Assembly: GCA_900128395.1 (NCBI GenBank)
Contig: LT649672.1
Coordinates: 1 to 16,613 of the forward strand
Reading direction: 5' to 3'
Source: Stramenopiles sp. TOSAG23-2
Taxonomy: Eukaryota > Sar
Length of the DNA stretch: 16,613 nt
Both the position numbers and the translations under genes were made by a program. This document shows positions 1 through 8,511 of the stretch, piece by piece (within the stretch, counting starts at the first letter, position 1; the number at the start of each line of letters is the position of its first letter). The notes under the pieces were generated by a model. The model searched no databases. It was not told the origin of the DNA and was given only the letters and a program-made list of their open reading frames with translations.

Positions 1-55
1 GTAATATTCATTGCACCAACTTTTAAACGATCAAGAATATCTTCATCCTCTACAT
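1..55 (-). repeat. Inverted 55-nt copy of part of the WW-protein gene
   Basis: The reverse complement of 1-55 is identical, base for base, to 949-1003 inside the WW-protein coding region. Identity stops abruptly at position 55, where a TG-rich and then TAGA microsatellite begins; the left limit is unknown because the window starts here. In the sense of the copied gene it would encode roughly residues 278-296. It may be the edge of a larger inverted paralogue running off to the left, a gene fragment, or an inverted chimera made during amplification or assembly. Confidence 0.9.
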
Positions 56-62
56 GTGTGTA

Positions 63-82
63 TAGATAGATAGATAGATAGA
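63..82. repeat. (TAGA)5 microsatellite
   Basis: Five perfect TAGA units lie between the inverted fragment and the start codon of the WW gene. The gene's 5' flank is only about 60 nt before the inverted copy begins, so part of its promoter may lie in this simple-sequence stretch. Confidence 0.9.
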
Positions 83-116
83 ATATGAATGTAGAAAACA
101 ACGCGAAATAAACACG

Positions 117-1628
117 ATGGAAGTATCGGCGCCTGTAATACCAACTACAGATGATTCATCAATGGAGGATGATGGAGAAAATCAAGAAAATATGAAGCAT
201 GTACAACAAGAAACATCTATAGGAACAACTACATTAACAAATAATAATAATAATAATAATAATATGAATCAACCACTGATAAATTATAATAAAAGTAGTA
301 ATAATGCTATCCTAGATGATGTATGGGAAGAAAAATCAAACGCCAAAGGATTTACATATTATGTAAATAAAGAAACTGGCGATACGGTATGGGAAAAACC
401 TAATTCTCCAGCGAAATCTGAAAAGAAACAAACGGTGTGGGATGAATGGGCACAAAATGGAATAAATCAAGAACAACCAACTTGGGAAAAATATTATGAT
501 GAAGTTTCTGGGCATGAATATTATCATAATCCATTAACTATGGAAAATTCATGGACATTACCCGCTGGTGCAAAAGCTGTGCCTGGTGTCACTGAAGCTG
601 ATATCAATACACATTTAGATCAAGCAGAACATTATCAATATCAACAAAAAGTTCAAAATTCCAAAAATAAATATATGAATAAAAAACAAAAAAAACAGAA
701 TAAAAGTAGTAGTAGGAAGAAAAAAAACAAGAATAATAATAGAAAAAATTGGCAAATGTTATATGATAAAGATGGTACGCCGTATTATTACAATTCAGTA
801 ACTGGAGAAAGCAATTGGGTCTTGGATGATGGTAATTTTCACAACAATAACAACAATACCAATGCCACTAGTGGTGGTAGTAGTACTAGTAGTAGTGATA
901 GTGATGATGCATCTTCCTACGATTCAGAGGTAGAGGAAACGTTTAATAATGTAGAGGATGAAGATATTCTTGATCGTTTAAAAGTTGGTGCAATGAATAT
1001 TACAGCACAAGCTAGTGAATATGTTACAAAAATGAAACCACATGCAGTAGATTTAAGCAACAAAGCGTTAGGTGCAACCGTGGCTGGTGTATCTACTATG
1101 TGGGGTTGGATACAACGTGTAACATCGGAAGAAAATATTAAATGGGTTCAAGAAGGATCAAAACAAATGGTTGGTAATTTGCAAGATTGGGTAGATGAAG
1201 TTGTTGTTGATCCGAATGCTGGTATTGAACATTTAGTAGAACGGACATCAAAGCATGGGGAGGAAGGTGTTGAATGGATGTTAGGAAATGATGTAGATAA
1301 GGAAAATAGTGATAGCGATGACGATGATGATGATAGTGATGACAATGAAAACAATTTAAATGGTATGAATGGAAAAAATGATGATAGTAATAGTAATAAG
1401 AAGAAACAAAAAGAATATAAAAGAATATCATTTGACCCATCTGAATTAGAACAACGCAAAATGTCACCATCATCAGCAAATGTCGTATCGGTAGAAAAGG
1501 AAGCCGAAAAAGTAGCATTAGAACATGGAAATTTCCAAGCAAAAAAATTAGAATCAACATTAGATAATTTAAGTGCAAACATTTTGAACCAGAAAAAACA
1601 AAAAAGTGCAACATCTCCTGTAAGTTGA
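117..1628 (+). CDS. WW-domain protein with acidic and asparagine-rich linkers
   Basis: A 503-residue single-exon protein starting at the ATG at 117 (context CACGATGG) and ending in TGA. Three segments have the WW pattern, with two tryptophans about 22 residues apart and an aromatic pair between them: W70-W92-P95 with FTYYVN; W123-W146-P149 with HEYYHN; and W212-W234 with PYYYN, the last lacking the terminal proline. WW domains bind proline-rich partners, so an adaptor role is likely, but the partner cannot be named. Linkers contain an Asn run (42-49), a strongly basic stretch (189-210) and an acidic Ser/Asp region (255-285 and about 398-415). Residues 283-380 are predicted helical with several tryptophans and match no family I recognise. 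No signal peptide or membrane helix is seen. Codons 278-296 are duplicated in inverted form at 1-55. Confidence 0.85.
   Translation: MEVSAPVIPTTDDSSMEDDGENQENMKHVQQETSIGTTTLTNNNNNNNNMNQPLINYNKSSNNAILDDVWEEKSNAKGFTYYVNKETGDTVWEKPNSPAKSEKKQTVWDEWAQNGINQEQPTWEKYYDEVSGHEYYHNPLTMENSWTLPAGAKAVPGVTEADINTHLDQAEHYQYQQKVQNSKNKYMNKKQKKQNKSSSRKKKNKNNNRKNWQMLYDKDGTPYYYNSVTGESNWVLDDGNFHNNNNNTNATSGGSSTSSSDSDDASSYDSEVEETFNNVEDEDILDRLKVGAMNITAQASEYVTKMKPHAVDLSNKALGATVAGVSTMWGWIQRVTSEENIKWVQEGSKQMVGNLQDWVDEVVVDPNAGIEHLVERTSKHGEEGVEWMLGNDVDKENSDSDDDDDDSDDNENNLNGMNGKNDDSNSNKKKQKEYKRISFDPSELEQRKMSPSSANVVSVEKEAEKVALEHGNFQAKKLESTLDNLSANILNQKKQKSATSPVS
949..1003 (+). repeat. Partner arm of the 55-nt inverted repeat
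   Basis: This coding segment of the WW gene is the exact reverse complement of 1-55. The arms are separated by 893 nt. The reading frame here is intact, so this copy is the functional one. Confidence 0.9.
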
Positions 1629-2018
1629 TCTCGGTGTTGATGATGATTTAGGAACAAAAAGTACAATAATACACGTATGATATTATTATGATAATAAGAA
1701 GGAAAATAATGAGATGTAAACGATGACATAACGTACGAATAATTAGAATGCAGACGTGTGCATTAGAGCTTTAATTATGTACGAGTAGTATACGTAGGAT
1801 TGACTATATATTTCTGAGATAGAGTATTGAGCATTAATATTTACCACACGAGGAAGTAAAATTATTACACGAATGACTTAGATTTTAACCAATACGCTTC
1901 GTTATCATTACGAGTATATAAAAATTAATGTGTATGATATCATACTTTTTTAAAATATTTTATAAAATGTGTGCGTGCGTCGTGTATAAATAATGCACAT
2001 CACACTCTTCCCCCATTT
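1629..2018. other. Convergent intergenic region
   Basis: This is the shared 3' flank of the WW gene (+) and the MFS gene (-). No gene is seen. It holds a perfect 14-nt palindrome at 1932-1945 followed by six T, which could mark a transcript end. CG-containing words such as ACGAGTA (1781-1787 and 1910-1916) are frequent despite the AT-rich background. Confidence 0.7.
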
Positions 2019-2317
2019 TTACTGCCCAAAGATACCCCAACACTTTTTCTTCAAATCAGCTGTAGAACCTTTTGGGAAACAATCTTCATCCTTTAATGTA
2101 CGATGTAAAGCTTCTGCTAATGCTACAACCAATGCTCCAGCAAACCATGCATATCCAGGTTTACCGCGTGGTGCATAATAAGCATAAATATTCCCATAAA
2201 ATAATGGAGCAATAATAACAGTCAATGCACGAATGTTACCAAATTTAGCAGAATATTCTCCACGGCCCATACCACCAGCAACAGCTAAATCAGTTGCCAT
2301 GGCCTATTTAATATTAG

Positions 2318-2353
<36 letters not shown>

Positions 2354-3662
2354 CTTGTGTTAGAATATTTATTGTATAAGAGCGTGTGTGTATGTATATA
2401 CATATAGACAGATATAGATTGACAGCTCAACATAGAAACTATAGGGTCTACTTAAACACGGGTGCTGGTAGTTCTGCTGAAAAAAAGAAAAGAGCCCAAT
2501 CGTGTCAAGAAGCTGGTGCAAGTTTAGCATCATAAGCTCCGCTTCACAAACACGGTGCAGGTAGAAATAATCATGCAAATTTCAGAGCTGGCGTAAGTTT
2601 AGGATCATACGCTCCGCTTCACAAACACGGAGCAGGTAGAGAATGTATACTTACACTTGTTGCTGCTCTACGTTCCATTGTTGGTAATAATAACAATAAT
2701 CCTAACCACATATTGTAATAATTTTGTCCTGCCCCATACATTAAAAAACTAGCCATCGTCATCAAATTTGAAAATGTCGTATGTCCTCTATTACCAAAAT
2801 AACCAATAGTTTGTTTTACTAATGGTCCACCAAACATCATGCATACACCAAATGCTGTAACGAAATTTGCACGTTCCACTGGTACCATACCAACGTTTTC
2901 TGAACTGTAAATTTGCAACATATCTGATATATTTTTACCTTCTGGCATACATTGTAATACTGCTACAAGTACCATGGTACGTAAATTGCTTGGTCCTGTT
3001 AACAACGTTAAACAGGAAAATGGATTTGGAAAGGTCATTGGCTTTTCACTTCTATTTTCTTTTTTCAACGTTTCCCCTACCATGAAATAATCAACTACAA
3101 ATTGAATCAACCCAAAGATGGCACTTAATTGATACAAATTTTCTGGTGACCAATTTCTAGTTAATAATCTGCCAGATATAAAACTTCCACACAATGCACC
3201 AATACCAGCTGCACTGCCTAAGTTACCAAATGCTTTTCCTAACTCTTGTCCTGAAAATATATCAGACAAACTTGCTGCGCAAGTTGTGGAACCACCTAAA
3301 GTTGTGAAAGCGCCATCTATTACGCGTTCCCATGCTAACGCTGCAAGAGATGGATTAAATGCTACATACATTTTATTAATAAAATTAATAAATGGTGATA
3401 TTAATAAGAAATTTCTTCTACCAAATTTATCTGAAAGTTGGCCAGCTACTGGATTTAATAATAATTCCAGTGCACCAACACCTGCACTCATATATGACAT
3501 AATACGTGCAACTTCCGATGCATTTCCTTTTAAATTCCTTGACATTAACATAGGACGTGCTTGTAACAACACGCATATACCAGTAATATTAGCCCACATA
3601 TGAAAATACACCCATTTCGATTTGGATTTATTTGCAGTTTCCTCTTTTGATTGCACAGTCAT
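2019..3662 (-). CDS. Major facilitator superfamily transporter, two exons
   Basis: Exon 1 is 3662-2655 (336 codons) and exon 2 is 2303-2019, joined in phase 0 to give a 430-residue protein. The start is the ATG at 3662. Residues 74-83 (GQLSDKFGRR) are the MFS motif A between helices 2 and 3. Exon 1 ends just after PTMERRAATS, the conserved region of helix 10. Exon 2 resumes with AMATDLAVAGGMGRGEY and supplies the last two helices, so the joined protein has the normal 12-helix length. The donor is GTAAGT and the acceptor ATAG. The fold says secondary transporter of a small solute; the substrate cannot be told, though the helix 2-3 motif resembles drug/proton antiporter-type (DHA1, tetracycline-transporter-like) families. 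It is transcribed divergently from the ABCD gene. If the intron were retained, the protein would stop after 347 residues and lose helices 11-12. Confidence 0.85.
2322..2351. repeat. (TA)15 tract in the MFS intron
   Basis: An uninterrupted alternating TA run upstream of the 3' splice site on the minus strand. It replaces the usual polypyrimidine tract, so the acceptor is defined mainly by the AG and the branch-like CTAAT. Confidence 0.9.
2512..2565. repeat. Intronic tandem duplication, unit 1
   Basis: 2512-2565 matches 2587-2640 at 49 of 54 positions, a period of 75 nt. The conserved core includes CTCCGCTTCACAAACACGG. A weaker related string, AACACGGGTGCTGGTAG, sits at about 2455-2471 and may be a decayed third copy. 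Confidence 0.85.
2587..2640. repeat. Intronic tandem duplication, unit 2
   Basis: Second copy of the 54-nt unit, ending 9 nt before the GTAAGT donor hexamer (2649-2654). Both units lie wholly inside the MFS intron. Their function is unknown; they are too few to call a satellite. Confidence 0.85.
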
Positions 3663-4076
3663 TGTAATAAACAAATGGTTTTGGGTCTCACTAGAAATCA
3701 AGAATAAATAAAGTAAGTAGTATCGAAAAATAATTTAATAAAAAAGTATCACAACAAAATAGGCGTAATATTCTTTTTTCTTTATTTCACAAACAGTTAT
3801 TGTGTATAATATTGTATAAATTCCTGTGTATGCATTTACAAGTTACTATTAATTATCATTCATACATCATCATATATATACCAGAGCCGGAGAGGAGAGA
3901 GAGAGGTGTATTAATATATAGTCTATATTCTATTACCTGATAATATGTTCGACTGAAAAAAAATTAGACTCATTTTATTTCTCACATACCACGTATAAGT
4001 GAAATAAGGTGCTTCAGCTTTGGCAAAGAGAATTTCTTGCTTTGGCTTTCTATTGTGCTATTTACTGGATTAATGA

Positions 4077-4199
4077 TATTCACTATGGGGAAAATATTCA
4101 TCATTTTTTCTATATTTTCGGATAATTTTTTACAATTACATGAAAAATAAAATTGGCATTTTAGAAAACAATTTATAGATATATTTTCCATAGTGAATA
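4077..4199. repeat. MITE-like inverted repeat
   Basis: The left arm at 4077-4097 (TATTCACTATGGGGAAAATAT) pairs with the right arm at 4181-4199 (ATATTTTCCATAGTGAATA), a 19-bp match interrupted only by two extra G. The loop is about 83 nt and AT-rich. It could be a small non-autonomous transposon relic or a structured RNA; no clear target-site duplication is visible beyond two bases. Confidence 0.6.
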
Positions 4200-4209
4200 G
4201 TGTTATTGT

Positions 4210-4365
4210 GTTGAGCCCGGCCTCGTTGCATCATCAGATCTCCCAGATCTCTGGATCTCCTCTTCGCACCTTCCGGTTTCTCTTTTTTTAGGAAATTTTT
4301 ATCATCTGAAAAGTGCAAAAAGAAGATACACAGTAGGCAAGCCCTGGGCAAGCGCAACATAGAAT
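4210..4365. other. GC-richer island of unknown nature
   Basis: This stretch is visibly richer in G and C than the surrounding spacer. It holds two AGATCT sites in CAGATCTCCCAGATCTCTGG and a short direct repeat GGCAAGC (about 4337-4352). On the minus strand a frame spanning 4136-4378 encodes a basic peptide with KKEKPEGAKRRSRDLGD, preceded by a CTTTTCAG acceptor-like site near 4307. It could be an exon of a small unrecognised gene, a promoter element or an RNA gene. I recognise no family. Confidence 0.3.
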
Positions 4366-4554
4366 GAATTGTGATCAAATAATTTATATTATATATATTC
4401 AGTACAGAGTGTTAGACATAAATGCATTTATGTATATATATCGATAAATATTAAGAATATAGCATACTTTATAAGTATTACAGAAATAATACATTTTAAC
4501 CACTTGGGTGTCTATAGCAACATCAAGAATACCATATATATATATATATATAAT

Positions 4555-7500
4555 ATGGGACAAATATTATCGACGTACTTTTCTAAAAAACGTACGTACA
4601 TAATATTATTTGCAATAGGTTATTATTATTATTATAATGAACAACAAAAAAAACGTTTAGCAGCGGAAGCAGCAGAAGCAGAAGCGGCAAGAAAAAAGAA
4701 AGAAGAGGAGGAGCAACGGGAACTTCAAGAATCGAATAAACATGTAGTGAAAGGTAGATATGGCACATATTCATCAACTGGCGATATTGAGAAAGATTTT
4801 AAACAAGCTAAGAAGAAAAAACAATTAACTACATGGGAACATTTACAACAAGTTGCTTTTATGTGTTTACCAACAATGAACGATACAAGGGGTCTTGGTT
4901 GGATTTTAAGCCTTGTTGGCTTAGTTGCCACTGATACATGGTTAAATGGTGTATATGCCAGATTGTTATATCGTATCATGTCATCTATTCATTTACGAAA
5001 AAATGCTCAATTTTGGTCCTTGTTACAACAACATGCATTATTAGGTATATTATACACTATCATTCAAGCGACCAAGAAAATGGTACAAGCACGGATATCG
5101 TTAAGTTGGAGATCCAAATTAACTATGATATTACATGATTCGTATTTCAAAAATATGAATTATTATTTCCTTGTACATTCAAAGAAATCGAAATTACAAG
5201 ATCCAGATCAACGTATTGCAAATGATGTCACAACCATTACAGATGGAATGGCGAGTCTTTTGAACGATTTCGTGGTCGTAGCGGCAACTACAATTTATTT
5301 TGGTGCTGAATTAATGCAACAACTTGGTTTAGTATATGCACTTGCGCCTTATTTATGGTTATTTTTCGGTAAATGGTGGACCGATAAATGGTTTAGTTTG
5401 GATTGGAGAAGGTTAGTTGGTACGATGGAATATGTATTTTCAGCATATCGTGGTGGACACATGCGATTATCATTAAACTCGGAAGCAATTTCAGCATTGA
5501 AAGGGGAAGATGTTGAACGTGGTATTTTAGAAGTACAATTGGAAAAAACGGAAGGTGTTCAACGAAGGTTTTGGGAAGCACTTGTGCCATATCAATTTTG
5601 TGGTACAATTGCATTTTATGATGGAATGAAATGGTTCAATGCATCTGCGGTGATTGGGCCTTTGTTGTTCAGTGGTGTTACCATGAATCGACAAAGGGCA
5701 GATATTATGTCTGAATTTTCATATCGTATGAATGTATTTGGTCATTCAGCCCGGTCAGCTGGTCTTTTAATATTTGGTTGGAGAAATTTAGCACGTCTAA
5801 GTGGCAATGCGTCAAGAGTTACAAAATTATTTAACACCTTGGAAGATATGGGTAATTTACAAATTGAAAAACGAAAGAAAAATTTCAAAGATGGTGATTA
5901 TATTGAATTTGAAAATGTTGATATTTATACACCAACAGGTGTTAAATTAGTGGAAGATTTAAGCTTTCGTTTGGGTGTAGGTGAATCTTTGATGATTACC
6001 GGGCATAATGGTGCAGGTAAATCATCCATTTTCCGTTGCTTAGGTGGTTTATGGGATATACCAAAAGGTAAAATTACAAAACCGGGTGGATATCGTGATG
6101 GATTGCACAAAGATATTTTCTATCTTCCACAAAAGCCTTACAACGTGTTAGGAACATTAATGGATCAATTGACATACCCATATACATCCTCTAATAATTC
6201 TAAAGAAGATCTTACGAAAGAGGAATTGCGGCAATTATTAAACCGGGTTGATTTAGCATACCTTGCAGATCGAGAAGGTGTATTGACCGATGAAGTTAAT
6301 TGGGAAGAAGTGTTGTCATTGGGGGAGAAACAACGTTTAGCAATGGCTAGATTGATTTATCATCATCCCAAATTTGCTATTTTAGATGAATGTACATCCG
6401 CAGTAAGCACTGAAATGGAACTTCGCCTATTTCACATTTGCCATGATTTAAATATTACATACATTACCATCTCTCACAGACCAGCGTTGCAACAATTTCA
6501 TGATCGTATTTTATCAATAGGTGATGGTAAATGTGGATACAAAATAACAAAAGTACCTGCACATTTACGTACACCATCTGGTTCAACTTCTAGTTTCGGG
6601 GAGAAATGGGGTGTAGATACAGAAGCTAGTATTAAGAAATTTTCTGATGCAAGATCTAAAAAATATCAAAAATTGGTATCCCAGCGAGACGATGATGCGT
6701 CTGGCAAAGTTAGCACTGTAACAAAGGCACTTGCATTGTTAAAAATAGGTATTCCACCAGGTTCCGGTATCGGCGGTAAAATATTATTCGCACTTTTTTC
6801 AATTACTGGACGAAGTTTCATGGGTCTTGTATGGCCATGGGTTCGAGGAAATATGGTTGGTACATTGTTGCAAAACGATCGAACCGGTTTCTTACGTTAT
6901 GTTGCATATGGGTTCTTCTGGATACTTGGTTCATCCGCATTTGATAGATGTTGTGAATGGAGTCAACGAAATTTAGGTACAGATATACGCATGGCCGTTT
7001 CTAGGAGTTTATTGAAGTCCTATTTCGACTCAAAAGGGTATTACAGGCTTAAAAATTTAGATGGTTCCATCAAAGATCCTGAATCTAGGCTTTCTGATGA
7101 AATTCGTTCATTTGCATTAGTTGCATCAGAGCTTGTATCTGACTTTGCAAAACCCCTCGTTGATATTGTGATTTTTGTAATAGTGTTACGAAATTATATC
7201 AGCGCACGTTTATTGGGGGGCACGTTGGCATATACAATTGTTGGAATTGGTTTATTGAAGTGGATCATGCCAGATTATAGAGAATTGGTACGTCGTGATC
7301 AAAAATTAAATGGGAAATTTAAATTTGAGCACAGCAGAGTTCGTTCTTGCAGTGAATCTATTGCATTCTTTGGTGGTGATGCAAGGGAAAAAGCAGTTTT
7401 GAACAATCGTTACAAGCAAGTTGAAAAATTAAAGATTGATACATTATGGAAAGAATGGGCATTTGGTCTTTTGAACCAATATTTCATTGAAGATGTTCCA

Positions 7501-8511
7501 GATAATATTAACTTGGTGGCTCAATTTGCTGCATTGGAGAAGGTTTCCACTGCAGCTAGTGGTGTAAATGCTTTAAATGCGGTCGGAAATCAGCAGTTAA
7601 TCGATCTTGGTATTGAACGTATGTTTGAATCGTTTTCCAAATTACTAGAATTTGGCCCGAAAGTAGCAAAGATTAGTGGTTTTGTTCATAGAATATACGA
7701 TATTCATTTTGAAATGGAAGCTTTGAAAAATGGTGAACAATATGCAAAAATGGAAAAGCTAGGGTTACCAATTGTACGTGCAGAGGTAAATGCAAATGAA
7801 ATTGAATTTGCAAATATCGACATTGTAACGCCGAAAGGGTTATGTTTAGCCCAAGATTTAAATGTACGGGTAACAAAAGGTAATGCATTAATGGTGACAG
7901 GGCCTAATGCATGTGGTAAATCAAGTTTATCCAGGGTTTTAGGTGATTTATGGCCAACATTTCCTGGTAGCAAGGCCAATGGTTCATCCTTGCTGGCAAA
8001 ACCAAGTGGACCAGATCCTACTAAAAAATTCATGGGCGTATTTTTAGTCCCTCAGCGTATGTATATGGCGGATGGTACATTAGCAGATCAAGTAACATAC
8101 CCATTGCGTATTAAAAAAGAAGATCGCACAAAAGAGGATGAGACAAAAATGTTTGAACAATTAAAATTAGTTGGAATTGAATATTTAGTTGCTAGGAATG
8201 AAAAAAATGGTGGATGGGATGCAAAAAATAATTGGGAAAATGTATTTTCCTTGGGAGAGCAGCAACGTATGGGAATGGCAAGATTGTTTTATCATTCACC
8301 AATGTATGCTGTATTAGATGAGTGTACTAGTGCGGTTAGTATTGATGTGGAGCGTAGAATGTATGAAGCGGCATATAAGAAAGGCATTACATGTGTTACA
8401 ATTTCACAACGTTTAGCATTGGAAGAATTTCATTCTAAGGAACTTAAACTTGGTGTAAATAATGAAAAAGGTTGGGATACCGAAAAGATTGCCAGAGTAG
8501 AAAAGATCTAA
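4555..8511 (+). CDS. Full-size ABCD (PXA1/CTS-like) ABC transporter
   Basis: A 1318-residue single-exon protein in the order TMD1-NBD1-TMD2-NBD2. The ATG at 4555 is chosen over an in-frame TTG 51 nt upstream because the upstream codons are just translated (TA)n. NBD1 has Walker A GHNGAGKSS (483-491), a Q-loop, signature LSLGE (587-591), Walker B AILDE (D611, E612) and H641. NBD2 has Walker A GPNACGKSS (1116-1124), signature FSLGE (1231-1235), Walker B D1255/E1256, and Q1285 where the switch histidine belongs. TMDs carry ABCD hallmarks: DPDQR in half 1, and DPESR plus SESIAFFGGDAREK (933-946) in half 2. Known ABCD proteins import very-long-chain acyl-CoA into peroxisomes; animal and fungal ones are half-size, plant CTS/PXA1 is fused at about this length. 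The N-terminus has a myristoylation-type MGQILST, a short hydrophobic stretch (15-27) and an Ala/Glu/Lys coiled coil. Acyl-CoA import into peroxisomes is the likely role; the location is inferred. Confidence 0.93.
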   Translation: MGQILSTYFSKKRTYIILFAIGYYYYYNEQQKKRLAAEAAEAEAARKKKEEEEQRELQESNKHVVKGRYGTYSSTGDIEKDFKQAKKKKQLTTWEHLQQVAFMCLPTMNDTRGLGWILSLVGLVATDTWLNGVYARLLYRIMSSIHLRKNAQFWSLLQQHALLGILYTIIQATKKMVQARISLSWRSKLTMILHDSYFKNMNYYFLVHSKKSKLQDPDQRIANDVTTITDGMASLLNDFVVVAATTIYFGAELMQQLGLVYALAPYLWLFFGKWWTDKWFSLDWRRLVGTMEYVFSAYRGGHMRLSLNSEAISALKGEDVERGILEVQLEKTEGVQRRFWEALVPYQFCGTIAFYDGMKWFNASAVIGPLLFSGVTMNRQRADIMSEFSYRMNVFGHSARSAGLLIFGWRNLARLSGNASRVTKLFNTLEDMGNLQIEKRKKNFKDGDYIEFENVDIYTPTGVKLVEDLSFRLGVGESLMITGHNGAGKSSIFRCLGGLWDIPKGKITKPGGYRDGLHKDIFYLPQKPYNVLGTLMDQLTYPYTSSNNSKEDLTKEELRQLLNRVDLAYLADREGVLTDEVNWEEVLSLGEKQRLAMARLIYHHPKFAILDECTSAVSTEMELRLFHICHDLNITYITISHRPALQQFHDRILSIGDGKCGYKITKVPAHLRTPSGSTSSFGEKWGVDTEASIKKFSDARSKKYQKLVSQRDDDASGKVSTVTKALALLKIGIPPGSGIGGKILFALFSITGRSFMGLVWPWVRGNMVGTLLQNDRTGFLRYVAYGFFWILGSSAFDRCCEWSQRNLGTDIRMAVSRSLLKSYFDSKGYYRLKNLDGSIKDPESRLSDEIRSFALVASELVSDFAKPLVDIVIFVIVLRNYISARLLGGTLAYTIVGIGLLKWIMPDYRELVRRDQKLNGKFKFEHSRVRSCSESIAFFGGDAREKAVLNNRYKQVEKLKIDTLWKEWAFGLLNQYFIEDVPDNINLVAQFAALEKVSTAASGVNALNAVGNQQLIDLGIERMFESFSKLLEFGPKVAKISGFVHRIYDIHFEMEALKNGEQYAKMEKLGLPIVRAEVNANEIEFANIDIVTPKGLCLAQDLNVRVTKGNALMVTGPNACGKSSLSRVLGDLWPTFPGSKANGSSLLAKPSGPDPTKKFMGVFLVPQRMYMADGTLADQVTYPLRIKKEDRTKEDETKMFEQLKLVGIEYLVARNEKNGGWDAKNNWENVFSLGEQQRMGMARLFYHSPMYAVLDECTSAVSIDVERRMYEAAYKKGITCVTISQRLALEEFHSKELKLGVNNEKGWDTEKIARVEKI

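Larger units (their letters stand above)
2304..2654 (-). other. GT-AG intron of the MFS gene (351 nt)
   Basis: On the minus strand the exon ends ACAAGT and the intron begins GTAAGT at 2654. It ends TTAAATAG at 2304, with a branch-like CTAAT about 17 nt before the acceptor. Splicing restores a continuous MFS protein in phase 0. The length is a multiple of three, but the unspliced frame meets TGA after 11 extra codons. The intron contains a duplicated 54-nt segment and a (TA)n tract near its 3' end. It is the only intron needed to explain the recognised genes in this window. Confidence 0.85.
3663..4554. promoter_or_regulatory. Divergent intergenic region between MFS and ABCD genes
   Basis: These 892 nt must hold the promoters of both the MFS gene (-) and the ABCD gene (+). 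A TATAAG at 4470-4475 lies 80 nt before the ABCD start and is a weak TATA-box candidate. The region also has a GA-rich run (about 3888-3907), a 123-nt inverted-repeat element (4077-4199), a GC-richer island (about 4210-4365) and a (TA)n tract directly before the ABCD ATG. No recognised gene is present. Confidence 0.5.

Noticed and set aside
241-262. AAT-repeat stretch as a separate repeat element
   Set aside because: It is the coding DNA of an Asn run in the WW protein; similar runs occur in the DENN gene and are ordinary in such genomes.
1138-1729. Two long antisense ORFs opposite the WW gene
   Set aside because: They are His/Tyr/Ser-rich translations of the complement of acidic and Asn-rich codons, with no domain signal.
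2019-2300. Separate small 93-residue membrane protein
   Set aside because: It continues MFS helices 11-12 and is preceded by an AG acceptor in the right phase for the donor at 2654, so it is exon 2 of the MFS gene.
2369-2578. Independent minus-strand ORF of 69 residues
   Set aside because: It lies wholly inside the MFS intron and reads through the repeat and AT-rich sequence with no recognisable domain.
3663-3701. Upstream TTG extension of the MFS protein
   Set aside because: The ATG at 3662 is the first methionine and eukaryotic initiation at TTG is not expected.
4200-4380. tRNA or spliceosomal snRNA in the GC-richer island
   Set aside because: I could not find the tRNA B-box or the conserved sequences of U1, U2, U4, U5 or U6 on either strand.
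4504-4554. Upstream TTG extension of the ABCD protein (17 residues)
   Set aside because: It is not an ATG and is translated from the (TA)n spacer; the ATG at 4555 gives a sensible N-terminus.
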